A DNA stretch of 64,000 nucleotides from Candidatus Obscuribacterales bacterium. Its GTDB lineage: Bacteria > Cyanobacteriota > Vampirovibrionia > Obscuribacterales > Obscuribacteraceae. The notes beneath the pieces were generated by a model. The model worked only from the letters and a program-made list of their open reading frames with translations. It was not told where the DNA came from and did no database searches. Location: assembly GCA_021732025.1 (NCBI GenBank), contig JAKFVU010000076.1, positions 47,531-111,530 on the forward strand, written 5' to 3'. The number at the start of each line of letters is the position of its first letter. Position 1 is the stretch's first letter. The position numbers and the translations under genes were made by a program. Shown piece by piece: positions 36,105 through 45,679 of the stretch.

Positions 36105-37954
36105 CTGGCCTCCATAGCTTTTCTAGGAAGCTTGAGCCAGAAGACACTGCCTTTACCAAACTCACTGGTCACACCAATATGTCCTTGGTGCGCTTCTATG
36201 ATTGCCTTACATATGGCTAGACCTAGGCCTGTACCACCTTTAGCTTGGCCATCAGAAATCTCAACTTGGCGATAGGCTTCAAATATTGATTCAAGATGCG
36301 ACTGCGGTATGCCACGGCCGCGATCTATCACTCCAATTTCTATGAAATCAGAAGACTGCCTGGTAGCAATTGTGACTACCGAGCCAGGGGGAGAGAATTT
36401 AATTGCATTAGAGAGCAAATTGACGAGTACTTGCACCAATCGGTTTGCATCAACCCAACACTCTAGATGGCACGGTTCTACCTGCAGCTGTACTTGGTGC
36501 TTTTGGGCAAACATGCCCACGGCATTGACTGAGCGTTCAAAAATACCAGTGAGACTAGCCATAGAAGGCTCTATATCAATTTTACCGGTTTCTAGCTTGT
36601 CTAAGTCAAAGAGGTCGTTAAGCAAAATAATCAAGCGTTCAATGTTCTGCTGCATCTGCCTGGTAGCTTTGTCCGCCTTAGGCGATACACTTGAGGCCCC
36701 TTCGCCAAGTCGATTAAGGAAGGTCGCCACTTTAGTCAATGGCGTCTTTAGCTGCAAGTGCACCATAGAAACAAAATTTTGACGCATTTTTCTGGTGGCA
36801 TGCTTTTCGCTGGCATCAACAATCATGGCCAGTGTCTTAGGGGCACCTTCAATATTTACACTTGCTATCATAAAGTCGGCAGGAAACTGCTCACCGTCTC
36901 GGCTTATTGCAATGACTTCTATGGCGCTTAATCGTGATGTGTCAACTTCATCGACAGATTCAGGTATGTTTTGCCCTGGGGCAAATAGCTTCGCCACACG
37001 CTTTCCGAGAAGCTGATGAGAGGGATAATCGAAATAGTCTTCCAGGGTCGAATTGAAAAATTCGATGGCACCGTGGTGATCGAGTATGGCTATTCCCACT
37101 GGCATGTTTTCAATGAGGTCGCGGACACTCTGTTCAGTATCTCTAAGCATTGTCATCTCTTGCCTGAGAGCCCGTGCTGATTCGTGCAAGACAGCATCAA
37201 CCAAGGCAATTTCATCTGAGCCAGTTAGCTGCGGCTCTAATTCGATGCCCTCTTTCAATCGGCCGATATTGTCGTTGATAACGGCTAAGCGAGCAGTCAC
37301 ACGGCTAGTAAATAAGTAGCCGACTAGAAGCACCAACAGAAAGGTCATTGAAAAACCGATGACCAAAACATTCTGAGTTTGTTCGCGAATGACTCGTTCG
37401 CGCTCTGGCCCTTCATTCTCAAGCTGTGCCACAATAGCAATTAGGGCGGGCATATCTTTTTCAAGGGCGTCGAGATGAGGCAAAATAGAATGCCGTTTGG
37501 CAATCCACTTCTCTTTCTCACCATCTTGTTCCAGCGAGTCCCGCTGGGCCTCCATGTCCGTCAATACCGGTATGCAAATCTTGAAATTTTGCTCGATTCG
37601 GTTCAGTAAGACTTGGGCCTCAAGATTACTCTTGAGTTCGCCTTTCAGCCAGCCGATAATCTCGAGCGATTCTTCCATTGGTGCTGTAACACGAGCAGTG
37701 CTGCCAAGCTCAACTATTCTATCGATACTGGTGACACTATCGCCGGTGCTAAGGCCGATAATAAATAGACGATTAGCTTTTGAACTGATTAATCGCGCTC
37801 TTTCTTGGCGCGTTGCTTCAGCTTCAGCTTTCGTGAGCAAATAGGTCAGACCGCCAATAAATGCCAGTTCACTAAGTAGTAAGAGAGTGACTAAAGCAAT
37901 ACCTTGCCAGGCAAGGCTGAGAGTTGGTCTTCTCGCTTTACCGGTTGTAGACAA
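36101..37954 (-). CDS. Sensor histidine kinase with altered phosphoacceptor box
   Basis: A 617-residue protein starting at TTG 37954 directly after the stop of the hydrolase gene; no strong ribosome site, so coupled translation is likely. It has the same layout as its neighbour: two membrane helices (about 17-40 and 192-215), HAMP, PAS, DHp and HATPase. The ATP-binding domain is complete: NLLSNAIKFSPPG, DRGRGIP and GTGLGLAICKAI. The acceptor box reads MVHLQLKTPLTKVATF, so the usual S-H-D is H-L-Q. The histidine sits one residue early (H399) and leucine (L400) occupies the acceptor site. The gene pair thus keeps one good half of a kinase each. Confidence 0.85.
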   Translation of the reverse strand: MSTTGKARRPTLSLAWQGIALVTLLLLSELAFIGGLTYLLTKAEAEATRQERARLISSKANRLFIIGLSTGDSVTSIDRIVELGSTARVTAPMEESLEIIGWLKGELKSNLEAQVLLNRIEQNFKICIPVLTDMEAQRDSLEQDGEKEKWIAKRHSILPHLDALEKDMPALIAIVAQLENEGPERERVIREQTQNVLVIGFSMTFLLVLLVGYLFTSRVTARLAVINDNIGRLKEGIELEPQLTGSDEIALVDAVLHESARALRQEMTMLRDTEQSVRDLIENMPVGIAILDHHGAIEFFNSTLEDYFDYPSHQLLGKRVAKLFAPGQNIPESVDEVDTSRLSAIEVIAISRDGEQFPADFMIASVNIEGAPKTLAMIVDASEKHATRKMRQNFVSMVHLQLKTPLTKVATFLNRLGEGASSVSPKADKATRQMQQNIERLIILLNDLFDLDKLETGKIDIEPSMASLTGIFERSVNAVGMFAQKHQVQLQVEPCHLECWVDANRLVQVLVNLLSNAIKFSPPGSVVTIATRQSSDFIEIGVIDRGRGIPQSHLESIFEAYRQVEISDGQAKGGTGLGLAICKAIIEAHQGHIGVTSEFGKGSVFWLKLPRKAMEAR

Positions 37955-39283
37955 CTAGTTTGCTACTGGCTTGCTGCTAGCTACCTTATCGCTGGTTACC
38001 TTGTTGCTGTCTTTGTTCTTGCTGTTGAGCACAACTACTCTTTTGCACTGGCCTATCCGTGAAGATATGCGCTTCTTTTCATGGAAGAGGCCAAGAGAAA
38101 ATTTGCTGAGCTTGTTTACTCCGCCATTTTCGCTATCTACTAATTCAAGACCATCACCGGGTTTATCAGTGGCCGCTAAATTGGCAATTAGCTGATAAGG
38201 AATTGTATGTCCAATAATGCCGTAGTCTAGAGCGGTGAAGTCGATCCACTCAAACTTCATCATCATGTCTGGCCTAACTTCTACAATTGGCTTTGCACCC
38301 TCGGTGGCGCCGATGGCATTACTTGCCAAATCAACCATGCGACTAAAGGCAGATAAGCTAAAAACAGAAGTGAGCATACCGTCAGCGGCTTGTCCTAATC
38401 TGGTGTAGCCGCCGTAAAGAAACTCAGAAAGAGGCAGGGCATGGTCACGGTGCGAGAAGAGAATACGCATTCTAGGAGGTGTTAGACCTTGAGCCAAATC
38501 ACTCTTCTGATTTTCTTCTGTGATGCGAGCGTATCTAGACATATAGTGCACAAAGGTCTCAGCATCGAAATCGGCATCGACAAGAAATATCTGACTAAAT
38601 AGGTGTTTGCCTCTCAGCACTGGAGCCGAGCGTATAGCCAACCGATTGCCCATACTATGGGCCAACAAATTGAATTTGATACCAGACGCTTTGACTTCGG
38701 ACAGTTGATCAATTAACTGATCAAAATGCTCCTGACTCCATTCATTGTTGCCAGAATCTACTTCGTATTGGCCCGGTCTGCCTTTCGATGGCCAGTCGTA
38801 AACTATTACTGGTTTCTCTAGGCTATAGGCTAGTTCGGCAGCCGATTCAGTCGCCTGGGCAAAGGTAGTATTGAAGCCGTGCACAATGACAAAGAACTCA
38901 TTGCTGCCTGTACTGGAAGCGACATCTTTAATTGCCTGGCCAAAGTCACTGTATGCAGTGCTAGTACCAGAGCCGGCCAATACTTTTGTCACTAGCTTTG
39001 GCTGCGATTTAGTTGAAGCCGTCCATCCCAATTTTTTCTGTTTATCAGTCAAGGCATTGCCGCTAGCTTTGGCTAGTGAATACTCAGCAGTGCCGCAATT
39101 GACGTGATAGATAGAATTGCCGTCCTCAACTTTGCGTTGGGCAGCATAGCCTTTTGCCGATGCTGCGCGATCGGTCATATAGAGTATAGGAATGGTGACT
39201 GAGCACTTTTCCGGGCTGAGTCCTTTCGCTAGTACAGGAGTGGCCCACAGCAAAGTAATCAGAAGCGCAGCAGCAAATCTCAT
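37955..39283 (-). CDS. Exported DUF900-type alpha/beta hydrolase
   Basis: A 442-residue protein with a signal peptide (MRFAAALLITLLWATPVLA). It starts like family members with CSVTIPILYMTDRAAS. The core motifs are FVIVHGFNTTFAQA, VIVYDWPSKGRPGQY and the nucleophile elbow LLAHSMGNRLAI. DADFDAETF and FSHRDHALPLSE supply the probable acid and histidine. The C-terminal tail is Ser/Lys/Asn-rich and looks disordered. The family is annotated as alpha/beta hydrolase of unknown function, probably periplasmic. The first kinase gene begins at the base after its stop, so it heads that operon. Confidence 0.85.
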   Translation of the reverse strand: MRFAAALLITLLWATPVLAKGLSPEKCSVTIPILYMTDRAASAKGYAAQRKVEDGNSIYHVNCGTAEYSLAKASGNALTDKQKKLGWTASTKSQPKLVTKVLAGSGTSTAYSDFGQAIKDVASSTGSNEFFVIVHGFNTTFAQATESAAELAYSLEKPVIVYDWPSKGRPGQYEVDSGNNEWSQEHFDQLIDQLSEVKASGIKFNLLAHSMGNRLAIRSAPVLRGKHLFSQIFLVDADFDAETFVHYMSRYARITEENQKSDLAQGLTPPRMRILFSHRDHALPLSEFLYGGYTRLGQAADGMLTSVFSLSAFSRMVDLASNAIGATEGAKPIVEVRPDMMMKFEWIDFTALDYGIIGHTIPYQLIANLAATDKPGDGLELVDSENGGVNKLSKFSLGLFHEKKRISSRIGQCKRVVVLNSKNKDSNKVTSDKVASSKPVAN

Positions 39284-39363
39284 AGAGTTCTCTTATTGGA
39301 AGAAGTCATGAGTATAACATCGGCCAAAGTAGCCAAAAATGGATAAATTCTCACCTTATTGGG

Positions 39364-39696
39364 TTAATCACGAACCCGTAAAGTAAAGAACACTGCCAGG
39401 CAAAAGACTAAAAGCACTATTGCCATGCCGACTTTAGTGAAGAACCAAAAGAATTCCATAATCGGCGCCGGGGTAAAAATGCCTAAAACGCATAGTAGCA
39501 AAGGCATAGCGACAAAAACGGCCGGCCCGCCGAGCAAGCATATAGTCCAAATATACTTTTTCAGTAAGAAATCGTCAGAGGTTTCAGCCAGTTCTTCGAG
39601 CCTATCGACGTTACCCAGCGCCTTGCGTGCTTCTTGCTGGCGAATTAAGACCAATAATCGGTTCTTATACTGAGATAAATCTGGTAGCTCTTTCAC
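39364..39696 (-). CDS. Small two-helix membrane protein, unknown
   Basis: A 110-residue protein with GTG start and AAAGG upstream. The first 50 residues are polar and helical, with many Glu, Arg and Lys. They are followed by two membrane helices (about 50-72 and 83-105: IWTICLLGGPAVFVAMPLLL and VGMAIVLLVFCLAVFF). It ends in an Arg-Val-Arg-Asp tail. No family is recognised. It lies 80 bases upstream of the hydrolase-kinase operon on the same strand. Confidence 0.6.
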   Translation of the reverse strand: MKELPDLSQYKNRLLVLIRQQEARKALGNVDRLEELAETSDDFLLKKYIWTICLLGGPAVFVAMPLLLCVLGIFTPAPIMEFFWFFTKVGMAIVLLVFCLAVFFTLRVRD

Positions 39697-39870
39697 TAGC
39701 GGCCTTTCTTGCTATTTTGACAATCATATATTAAATGGGCCAAATAAATAAAAGTGATTCAATGGTTTTCAGTATTGTCAAGCGGCCATTTCAGGTTTTT
39801 AGAGGTTTCACAACCACATTTGAGTGGAACAAACAAAGCAGGACATCTAAGAGTGAGATGCATTAATACA

Positions 39871-39882
39871 GGCGCTAGCGCC
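39871..39882. promoter_or_regulatory. 12-bp perfect palindrome before pseudo-M48 gene
   Basis: GGCGCTAGCGCC at 39871-39882 is a perfect palindrome 23 bases before the GTG/ATG region of the M48-like gene, in a 209-base gap between divergent genes. It could be an operator or a short hairpin in the leader. No regulator can be named, and a 12-bp palindrome of this GC content may arise by chance. Confidence 0.3.
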
Positions 39883-39905
39883 CGTAAAACTGTAGGCAGA
39901 GAAAT

Positions 39906-40460
39906 ATGGTCACACCATCACGAGTACTGAAAGCCTATTACGCCACCACATTTCTTGTGGGCTTAGCTTTGACTATTCCAGTGGCTTACTATGTCACCAC
40001 TGATGATGTCGGTTATCGTGGTGCTGCCCTAGTTTTACTTTGCGTCAATGTCTTATTCGTGATGCTACTACCATTGGTGCTTGACTGGGCAGAAAGCCGC
40101 TACTACAAGGCTCGCTTCATTGCCATGGAAGAAGTAGCAAAAGACAACCCTGAACTGGCCCTTATTCTAAATTCGCAATGCGAAAAATTAGCATTACCTG
40201 GCCTGCGCCTAGCGGTTGTCGATGACAGTGTCGACGAAATGTTTAGCTACGGCCTCTGGCGCAATAATCCACGGCTGATAGTTTCCACCCAAGTCTTAAA
40301 TGCTCAAGCCCAAAAGAGCCTTGCTCCAAGTATTGAGGCTGAGCTAACCCGCTTTGCCAGTCAAGACAATACTTTGATATTCTTGATGTTTGCTGGTTTT
40401 GAAGTTATGGTGCAGAACATCATTGTCTACATGATACAGAGTCACATCATACATTTTTAG
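39906..40460 (+). CDS. M48 (HtpX)-like protein lacking the zinc motif
   Basis: A 184-residue protein with two N-terminal membrane helices (about 8-28 and 40-62) and a C-terminal hydrophobic segment. Residues about 95-165 follow the HtpX pattern: a VVDDSVDEMFSYG segment matches FIDDDSPNAFATG of the HtpX at 48117, and LIVSTQVL matches AIAVTRGI. EAELTRFASQD stands where HtpX has AHELGHVKNRD. The two zinc histidines are Ala and Arg, so no peptidase activity is expected. The glutamate and final aspartate are kept. It may be a pseudo-enzyme regulator. It ends 14 bases before the convergent Memo gene. Confidence 0.6.
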   Translation: MVTPSRVLKAYYATTFLVGLALTIPVAYYVTTDDVGYRGAALVLLCVNVLFVMLLPLVLDWAESRYYKARFIAMEEVAKDNPELALILNSQCEKLALPGLRLAVVDDSVDEMFSYGLWRNNPRLIVSTQVLNAQAQKSLAPSIEAELTRFASQDNTLIFLMFAGFEVMVQNIIVYMIQSHIIHF

Positions 40461-40474
40461 ACAATAAAATTGCT

Positions 40475-42016
40475 CTATTCAGAAACAACCTCGGCCTGAA
40501 AGACTTCGATGCGGCTATTGCGCTTCCACGCTGATTTATCTAGCCCAGCCTTTACAGAAAGCTGGGCCATTGTCTCTTCAATAGTCCAACCATACTCACT
40601 TGCTACTTTAGGCAGAAAAACTGACTGTCTCTGAGCAATGTGCAAGATTATTCCATCAGTACCAATTCGTATGTCTTGAGCCGACTCAATTTTCTGAGGA
40701 TGACTAAGTACACTGATTTCAATTTCTAGATTATCTAGCTCACCACTAGTTACAGGCTGAAAGCGCGGATCACGAGAGCAAGCGGCCACAGTATTAGCGA
40801 TGACAGCCTGATAAAGCGGCTGCAGAGGCATAATGCAGCCGATACAACCTCGCAGACGTTTTTCGCTGGCATCAGCTTCGGCCTGACGCTGATACAGAGT
40901 AATGAAAACACCATGAGGGCTCAATAGTTTGGCGCTAAGTTTATTCTCTAGGTTTTGCAGACGCAACTGAGATGCCTCAGGCACCTGACCAGTTTGAACG
41001 TAGTACTGCAGTGCAGCCCGGGCAATTTGCAGTATCATTTGTCTATCACTGTCGCTGAGACTAGTTTGAATATTTGCTTGAATTACTGCCTGCTTTTGAG
41101 CACGCACGTGGCTCCAACTGTGCTCATAGCTATAGGCAATAGCCATATATGAAACTGAGTTTTCACCTGTATCTGATAAATCCAGAGTAACTTGATCGCG
41201 CGAAGTTCGATAATCAATCAAATGACCTTTAGAGTCAGCTGGCAAAAGTGCCAACAGTGCAGCTAAGGCATAAACACCACAGATAGTATCGCCTGTGCGA
41301 CGGTAAAACGAAAGAAAGCCGTCTAAGTCGGGCCGAGATAAATAACTAAAAGCTTCCATATCTAGCTCTTTGAGCTGTTCGGTCATCTCCGCCGCAAAGG
41401 GAGTATAACCATAGCGTGGCCCAATGTGAGTAAAATCAGAGCTAACAACAAGAAGGTCGCTATCAGTTAAGTGCTCTGACAATTTTTCAGCCAGACTTCT
41501 AAGCTCTAAGGCATCGTCTGTTCTACCAAAAAGTACCGGTACTATTTTTACATCACCTAAAATTTTTCGAACGAAGGCCAGCTGAAGTTCTAAAGAGTGT
41601 TCATTAAGATGGGTCTCTGCCCGCTCTGCAAATAGTGCGTCTTGCTTAAGATCGTGCACCACATCTAAATCAATAGAAAGGTCACCAAAGGGAGTGGCAA
41701 AACTCTTACATGGAGAAAGAGCAGCTCCAAAAAATGGATGATAGTGACTGGGGCCTAGAAGAAAAACCCGCTTGACGCCAGACTGAGCTGCCGCAAGATA
41801 ACTAGCGGCAGCGGTAGGCCCAGAGTAGATATAACCGGCATGGGGTGCGACTATGGCTAATACCTTTTCTTGCCCGAGGTTCAAGGCTTCGACTTTCGCT
41901 CTGGCACTTTCTACAAACTTCTCAATTTGGGCAGCTAAGCGGGCAGAGTCGGCGTCATACCAACTGCCTGCAAATTTAAGAGGACGACGAAGTTTTGTAG
42001 TACCGAAGCCAAACAT
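40475..42016 (-). CDS. Fused Memo (AmmeMemoRadiSam B) and AMMECR1 (A) protein
   Basis: A 513-residue fusion. The N-terminal Memo domain (about 10-290) has FAGSWYDAD, IVAPHAGYIYSGPTAA, LGPSHYHPFFGAA and NEHSLELQLAF; these histidines are the metal ligands of Memo. The C-terminal AMMECR1 domain (about 330-505) has GVFITLYQRQ, LRGCIGCIMPLQPL, DPRFQPVTSGEL and EYGWTIEETMAQL. In bacteria the two proteins are usually next to a radical SAM enzyme in the AmmeMemoRadiSam system; that partner is not in the window. Function is unknown, possibly a small-molecule oxygenase. It starts one base after the TonB-domain gene. Confidence 0.9.
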   Translation of the reverse strand: MFGFGTTKLRRPLKFAGSWYDADSARLAAQIEKFVESARAKVEALNLGQEKVLAIVAPHAGYIYSGPTAAASYLAAAQSGVKRVFLLGPSHYHPFFGAALSPCKSFATPFGDLSIDLDVVHDLKQDALFAERAETHLNEHSLELQLAFVRKILGDVKIVPVLFGRTDDALELRSLAEKLSEHLTDSDLLVVSSDFTHIGPRYGYTPFAAEMTEQLKELDMEAFSYLSRPDLDGFLSFYRRTGDTICGVYALAALLALLPADSKGHLIDYRTSRDQVTLDLSDTGENSVSYMAIAYSYEHSWSHVRAQKQAVIQANIQTSLSDSDRQMILQIARAALQYYVQTGQVPEASQLRLQNLENKLSAKLLSPHGVFITLYQRQAEADASEKRLRGCIGCIMPLQPLYQAVIANTVAACSRDPRFQPVTSGELDNLEIEISVLSHPQKIESAQDIRIGTDGIILHIAQRQSVFLPKVASEYGWTIEETMAQLSVKAGLDKSAWKRNSRIEVFQAEVVSE

Positions 42017-42017
42017 G

Positions 42018-42479
42018 CTATTTACTATTGATTGGGTCTAGTCTGACGCTGCCACCAGAACTAGAGTCACCATGAGGGTCAGATTTGGAATTAAAAACTA
42101 CAGACACAGTGGCTTTAGTCATACCTGTTGGCAAAGCCTCGAGCGGCTTGGCTTTATCAAAGGCTGCTTGAGCACTTGCTTCGGCTTCAGCACTTTTAGG
42201 TGAGCTTGATACTTGCATACTTTCGACATTGCCGTCGGCTAATACCACGGCAGTGATGGTCACATTATTATTACCGTCCGGATAATTCCATTGCCCTAAG
42301 ATGCGATTCCAAAGGCGTGCGCTGTATGCCTGACCGGCGGCAGCATCCCCCACGGGAGCCTGTTTGATCAATTTCTTAGCAGCCGTTTTTGCAGCCGGAG
42401 CAGCTTCGGTGTTTTGTAGCGAAGGTAAGACAAGCACGCTAGCAATAAGAAGACCGCAGTATAGATTTCTTATATTCAT
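42018..42479 (-). CDS. Exported TonB C-terminal-like domain protein
   Basis: A 153-residue protein with a signal peptide (about 1-27, ending in LQNTEAA). A spacer rich in Ala and Lys follows, then a domain with LWNRILGQWNYPDGNN and AVVLADGNVESMQVSSS, the layout of TonB/TolA C-terminal domains. It has no membrane anchor after cleavage and no proline-rich linker, so it is not a TonB energy transducer in the usual sense. Its ATG overlaps the stop of the FIST gene (TAATG), and the Memo gene follows one base later. Confidence 0.7.
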   Translation of the reverse strand: MNIRNLYCGLLIASVLVLPSLQNTEAAPAAKTAAKKLIKQAPVGDAAAGQAYSARLWNRILGQWNYPDGNNNVTITAVVLADGNVESMQVSSSPKSAEAEASAQAAFDKAKPLEALPTGMTKATVSVVFNSKSDPHGDSSSGGSVRLDPINSK

Positions 42480-43681
42480 TACTCTTTTTCCTTGAATATT
42501 CCAAACGAAGAAGTGTAGCCATGCAAAAAAGTAGAGTCTCCAACCGGGCCAATTTCACCATTACAAAAGAAGCCACCAATAGGAATGTCGCCAAGAAAAT
42601 CACGGAAGCAATCACTATCGTGATTGGCTTCGCCATAGAGGTGTTGGCCTCGTCCCAAGCAAGAAAACAATAAAGCACCACGAGCGGAACTACCAAATCT
42701 ATCGACATAGCGCTTAAGCATCGCTCTCAAGTCATCACGCGAAGTTGCAGCGTCACGTATATGAAACTGGACGGTGCGTTCTGAGCGTAAAACTTCACCG
42801 ACAAGAAGAGCTCCACTCATAGGTTCGATACCAAAAATATTGCGCACAAGAAAATCACCATCGACGAACTTGTCTTGAAACTCATTCATAGCCACGCCTA
42901 GAAAAATTGCATCCTTTGCAAGTTTCTGCTCGCGGTCAGAAAGACGTTCGATAGCATCACGCAAAACATTGACAGCCGGTTTGCCGTCTAACTCATAAAG
43001 AAGATTGCGGTCACACTTAGTGACGCGGCTAGGTTTACCAATGGCCCTACAACCTTGCGCCACCACTGATTCAACTTGAATATTGCCTGTCAGGGCTACC
43101 CCTACTAGACCTGAACGGAAGACTTTATCATCACAGATTAGGCGGTTTTCGCCGGCTTTATGGCCGCCTGAGGCTAGTCCACCCAATTTTATAAGTTTTG
43201 GAAAGGCGTAGTCTAAGCCTTGAATGAACGAATCGACCTTAAAACTAAAGGGGTCGCAGAGCAGCAAGAATGATGGTTTCTCGGCGCTCTCAATCTGCAT
43301 CAATTTTTCCCAACTATCTGGGGCATCGTCAAGATCTGGCAAGGCATCGTTGGTAATGTGAAAAGTCTTGAAATTCACCCCTGGTAAAATCGCACCAGTT
43401 AATGTCAGTGCTGACTGCTGCTCGACTTCCTCACCGCCACCGACAATTCCTCCGGCAGTACAGCCGAGAAAAGCAGCTGGCTGCAAGCGCAGGCGTAAGG
43501 CCGAGGCAATTTCTTCAAAATATTTCTTGTAATCTGGCGATATAAACGCCAATAGAAAGTCTGGCTTGCCACCCAACTGATTCTCAAGCTGGTCGGCCAA
43601 TGACTCTACTGCTTGCGGCCAATTCAGCTCAGGGAGGCTAGGCTTGCCCTCCATGCGTTCAAGAACTGAGGCCCACTTCAT
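42479..43681 (-). CDS. FIST signal-domain protein
   Basis: A 400-residue protein. The FIST N domain occupies about 30-210 (FLAFISPDYKK, FLGCTAGGIVGGG). The FIST C domain is at about 230-380 with AVNVLRDAIE and SCLGRGQHLYGEANHD, and the end has FLGDIPIGGFFCNGEIGPVG. FIST domains sense small ligands, possibly amino acids, and usually sit next to or inside signalling proteins. Here it stands alone as the first of three coupled genes. Its exact role is not known. Confidence 0.88.
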   Translation of the reverse strand: MKWASVLERMEGKPSLPELNWPQAVESLADQLENQLGGKPDFLLAFISPDYKKYFEEIASALRLRLQPAAFLGCTAGGIVGGGEEVEQQSALTLTGAILPGVNFKTFHITNDALPDLDDAPDSWEKLMQIESAEKPSFLLLCDPFSFKVDSFIQGLDYAFPKLIKLGGLASGGHKAGENRLICDDKVFRSGLVGVALTGNIQVESVVAQGCRAIGKPSRVTKCDRNLLYELDGKPAVNVLRDAIERLSDREQKLAKDAIFLGVAMNEFQDKFVDGDFLVRNIFGIEPMSGALLVGEVLRSERTVQFHIRDAATSRDDLRAMLKRYVDRFGSSARGALLFSCLGRGQHLYGEANHDSDCFRDFLGDIPIGGFFCNGEIGPVGDSTFLHGYTSSFGIFKEKE

Positions 43682-43786
43682 CTATTTCTCCAGTGAAAAC
43701 AGCAATACTAGTTTATTACCCACACATAAAGGTAAATTTACTGGGTAAGGCACAACTATGTAGCTTAATACATTGCAGGAGAAAAG

Positions 43787-45664
43787 GTGGAAGGCCAGGA
43801 TAAAAGCAGCGAGATTAAGGCCGAAAAACGGACAGCCCACAAAACAGACAAGGGGCCCTGGTGGAAGGTGATGTGCCTGACCGGGGTAGACTACTTTTCA
43901 ACACTTGGTTATCAGCCGGGCATTGCATATATTGCCGCCGGGCTTCTCTCTCCCATAGCTACGGCAATTTTGGTTCTGCTCACCCTTTTTGGCGCCCTGC
44001 CGGTCTACTACAAGGTGGCGGCCTACTCACCCAATGGTCAGGGCAGTCTGGCCATGCTCGAAGAACTGCTAGCTAGTTGGCGCGGCAAGACTTTAGTGCT
44101 GATCTTGCTTGGCTTCGCGGCCACCGATTTTATTATCACCATAACTCTTTCGGCTGCCGACGCTGCAGCCCACATCACCGCCAATCCGATGTTGAGCAAA
44201 ATATTGCCTCTGGGCCAAATGGGTCTGACTATTCTATTAATTGTTCTGCTCGGGGCTATTTTTATCAAAGGTTTTGGCGAAGCAATTGGTTTGTCCGTTG
44301 TCTTGGTCTCTGTTTATTTGGCGCTCAATTTTGCCATCGTTGTTGCTGCCGGAATGGAGCTGAGCCACAGTCTCGATCATTTCTCGAAATGGAGCGATCA
44401 ACTTGTCGTCGACCATCACTCAATCTGGAACATGCTTGGTATTTCTATGGTGCTCTTTCCTAAGCTGGCTCTTGGCCTCTCGGGCTTCGAAACTGGTGTA
44501 GCTGTGATGCCCTTGGTTAAAGGCACCAATGAAAAAGGTGAAGAAGACCTCAGTCATCGGATTGCCAATACAAAGAAATTACTACTAACTTCTGCCTTGA
44601 TTATGAGTGTATTTCTCATCGCTAGCTCTTTTGCCACCACCCTTTTGATTGAGCCCGCAGAGTTTCAAGAGGGCGGTGGTGCCAATGGACGAGCACTGTC
44701 ATACCTCTGCCACAAGCTGCTTGGCCCGAACGTGGGAACTGTATATGACCTGAGCAGCATTAGCATATTGTGGTTTGCCGGAGCTTCGGCCATGGCTGGC
44801 TTGCTCAACCTAGTGCCCCGTTACCTGCCGCGCTATGGCATGGCCCCAGATTGGGCCAGTGCCAAAAACCCGCTAGTAATATTCCTCACCGCTGTTGCTC
44901 TAGCAGTCACCATTATTTTCAAAGCAAATGTAGACGCTCAAGCTGGTGCCTACGCCACCGGTGTCTTGGTGCTTATTACTTCTGCAGCTCTGGCTGTCAC
45001 TCTCAAAGTTTGGCACTCAGCAAAAATTGCGCGTTACGCCTACGCTGTGATCACTCTTATATTCTTTTACACCACTGTATTAAATATCAACGAGCGACCA
45101 GACGGATTGCACATCGCTACATTCTTTATTGGCGCCATTTTGCTCACCTCGATAATTTCGCGGGCGGTGCGCTCTACTGAACTGAGAATCAGAGAAGTAG
45201 TCTTCGACAGCGCTGCTAAAGAGTTTCTCAAAGACGATCCTGACCAAGAAATTCGCTTGGTCGCCCATAGACCAGGAGGTGATCTAGAGAAAGCAGAGCA
45301 GGAGGCAATGTCTACTCACAATCTCCATAACGAGTACTTACTCTTTGTAGAAGTGACACTGAGCGACGCCTCTCAGTTTAAGCTTAAACAAGTTATCGTC
45401 AGAGGTGAACAAGTGGGGCGCTTCCGCGTCCTCAAGTGCACCAGCCCGGCTATTCCCAATGCTATTGCTGCTTTACTCTTACACGTTAGAGACGAAACAA
45501 AAAAGCAAGCTCATATATACATGGGCTGGACTGAAGGAAATCCGATATTATACGTTATTCGCTTTATCTTCTTAGGCGAGGGTGAGACGGCACCAGTCAC
45601 CAGAGAAATTTTGAGAGAAGCCGAAGCTGACCCGAACAAGCGCCCAAGGGTTCATGTCGGCTAG
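43787..45664 (+). CDS. APC-superfamily amino acid permease
   Basis: A 625-residue transporter starting at GTG, with AGGAG five bases upstream. About twelve membrane helices occupy residues 25-470; the first has [16 protein letters not shown], the usual glycine-rich unwound segment. A cytoplasmic C-terminal domain of about 150 residues follows, ending in VHVG. The overall type is COG0531 amino acid transporter; the substrate is unknown. The Ser/Thr kinase begins 16 bases after its stop, suggesting regulation of transport by phosphorylation, which is inference. Confidence 0.82.
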   Translation: MEGQDKSSEIKAEKRTAHKTDKGPWWKVMCLTGVDYFSTLGYQPGIAYIAAGLLSPIATAILVLLTLFGALPVYYKVAAYSPNGQGSLAMLEELLASWRGKTLVLILLGFAATDFIITITLSAADAAAHITANPMLSKILPLGQMGLTILLIVLLGAIFIKGFGEAIGLSVVLVSVYLALNFAIVVAAGMELSHSLDHFSKWSDQLVVDHHSIWNMLGISMVLFPKLALGLSGFETGVAVMPLVKGTNEKGEEDLSHRIANTKKLLLTSALIMSVFLIASSFATTLLIEPAEFQEGGGANGRALSYLCHKLLGPNVGTVYDLSSISILWFAGASAMAGLLNLVPRYLPRYGMAPDWASAKNPLVIFLTAVALAVTIIFKANVDAQAGAYATGVLVLITSAALAVTLKVWHSAKIARYAYAVITLIFFYTTVLNINERPDGLHIATFFIGAILLTSIISRAVRSTELRIREVVFDSAAKEFLKDDPDQEIRLVAHRPGGDLEKAEQEAMSTHNLHNEYLLFVEVTLSDASQFKLKQVIVRGEQVGRFRVLKCTSPAIPNAIAALLLHVRDETKKQAHIYMGWTEGNPILYVIRFIFLGEGETAPVTREILREAEADPNKRPRVHVG

Positions 45665-45679
45665 CTAGAAAGGATAAGT

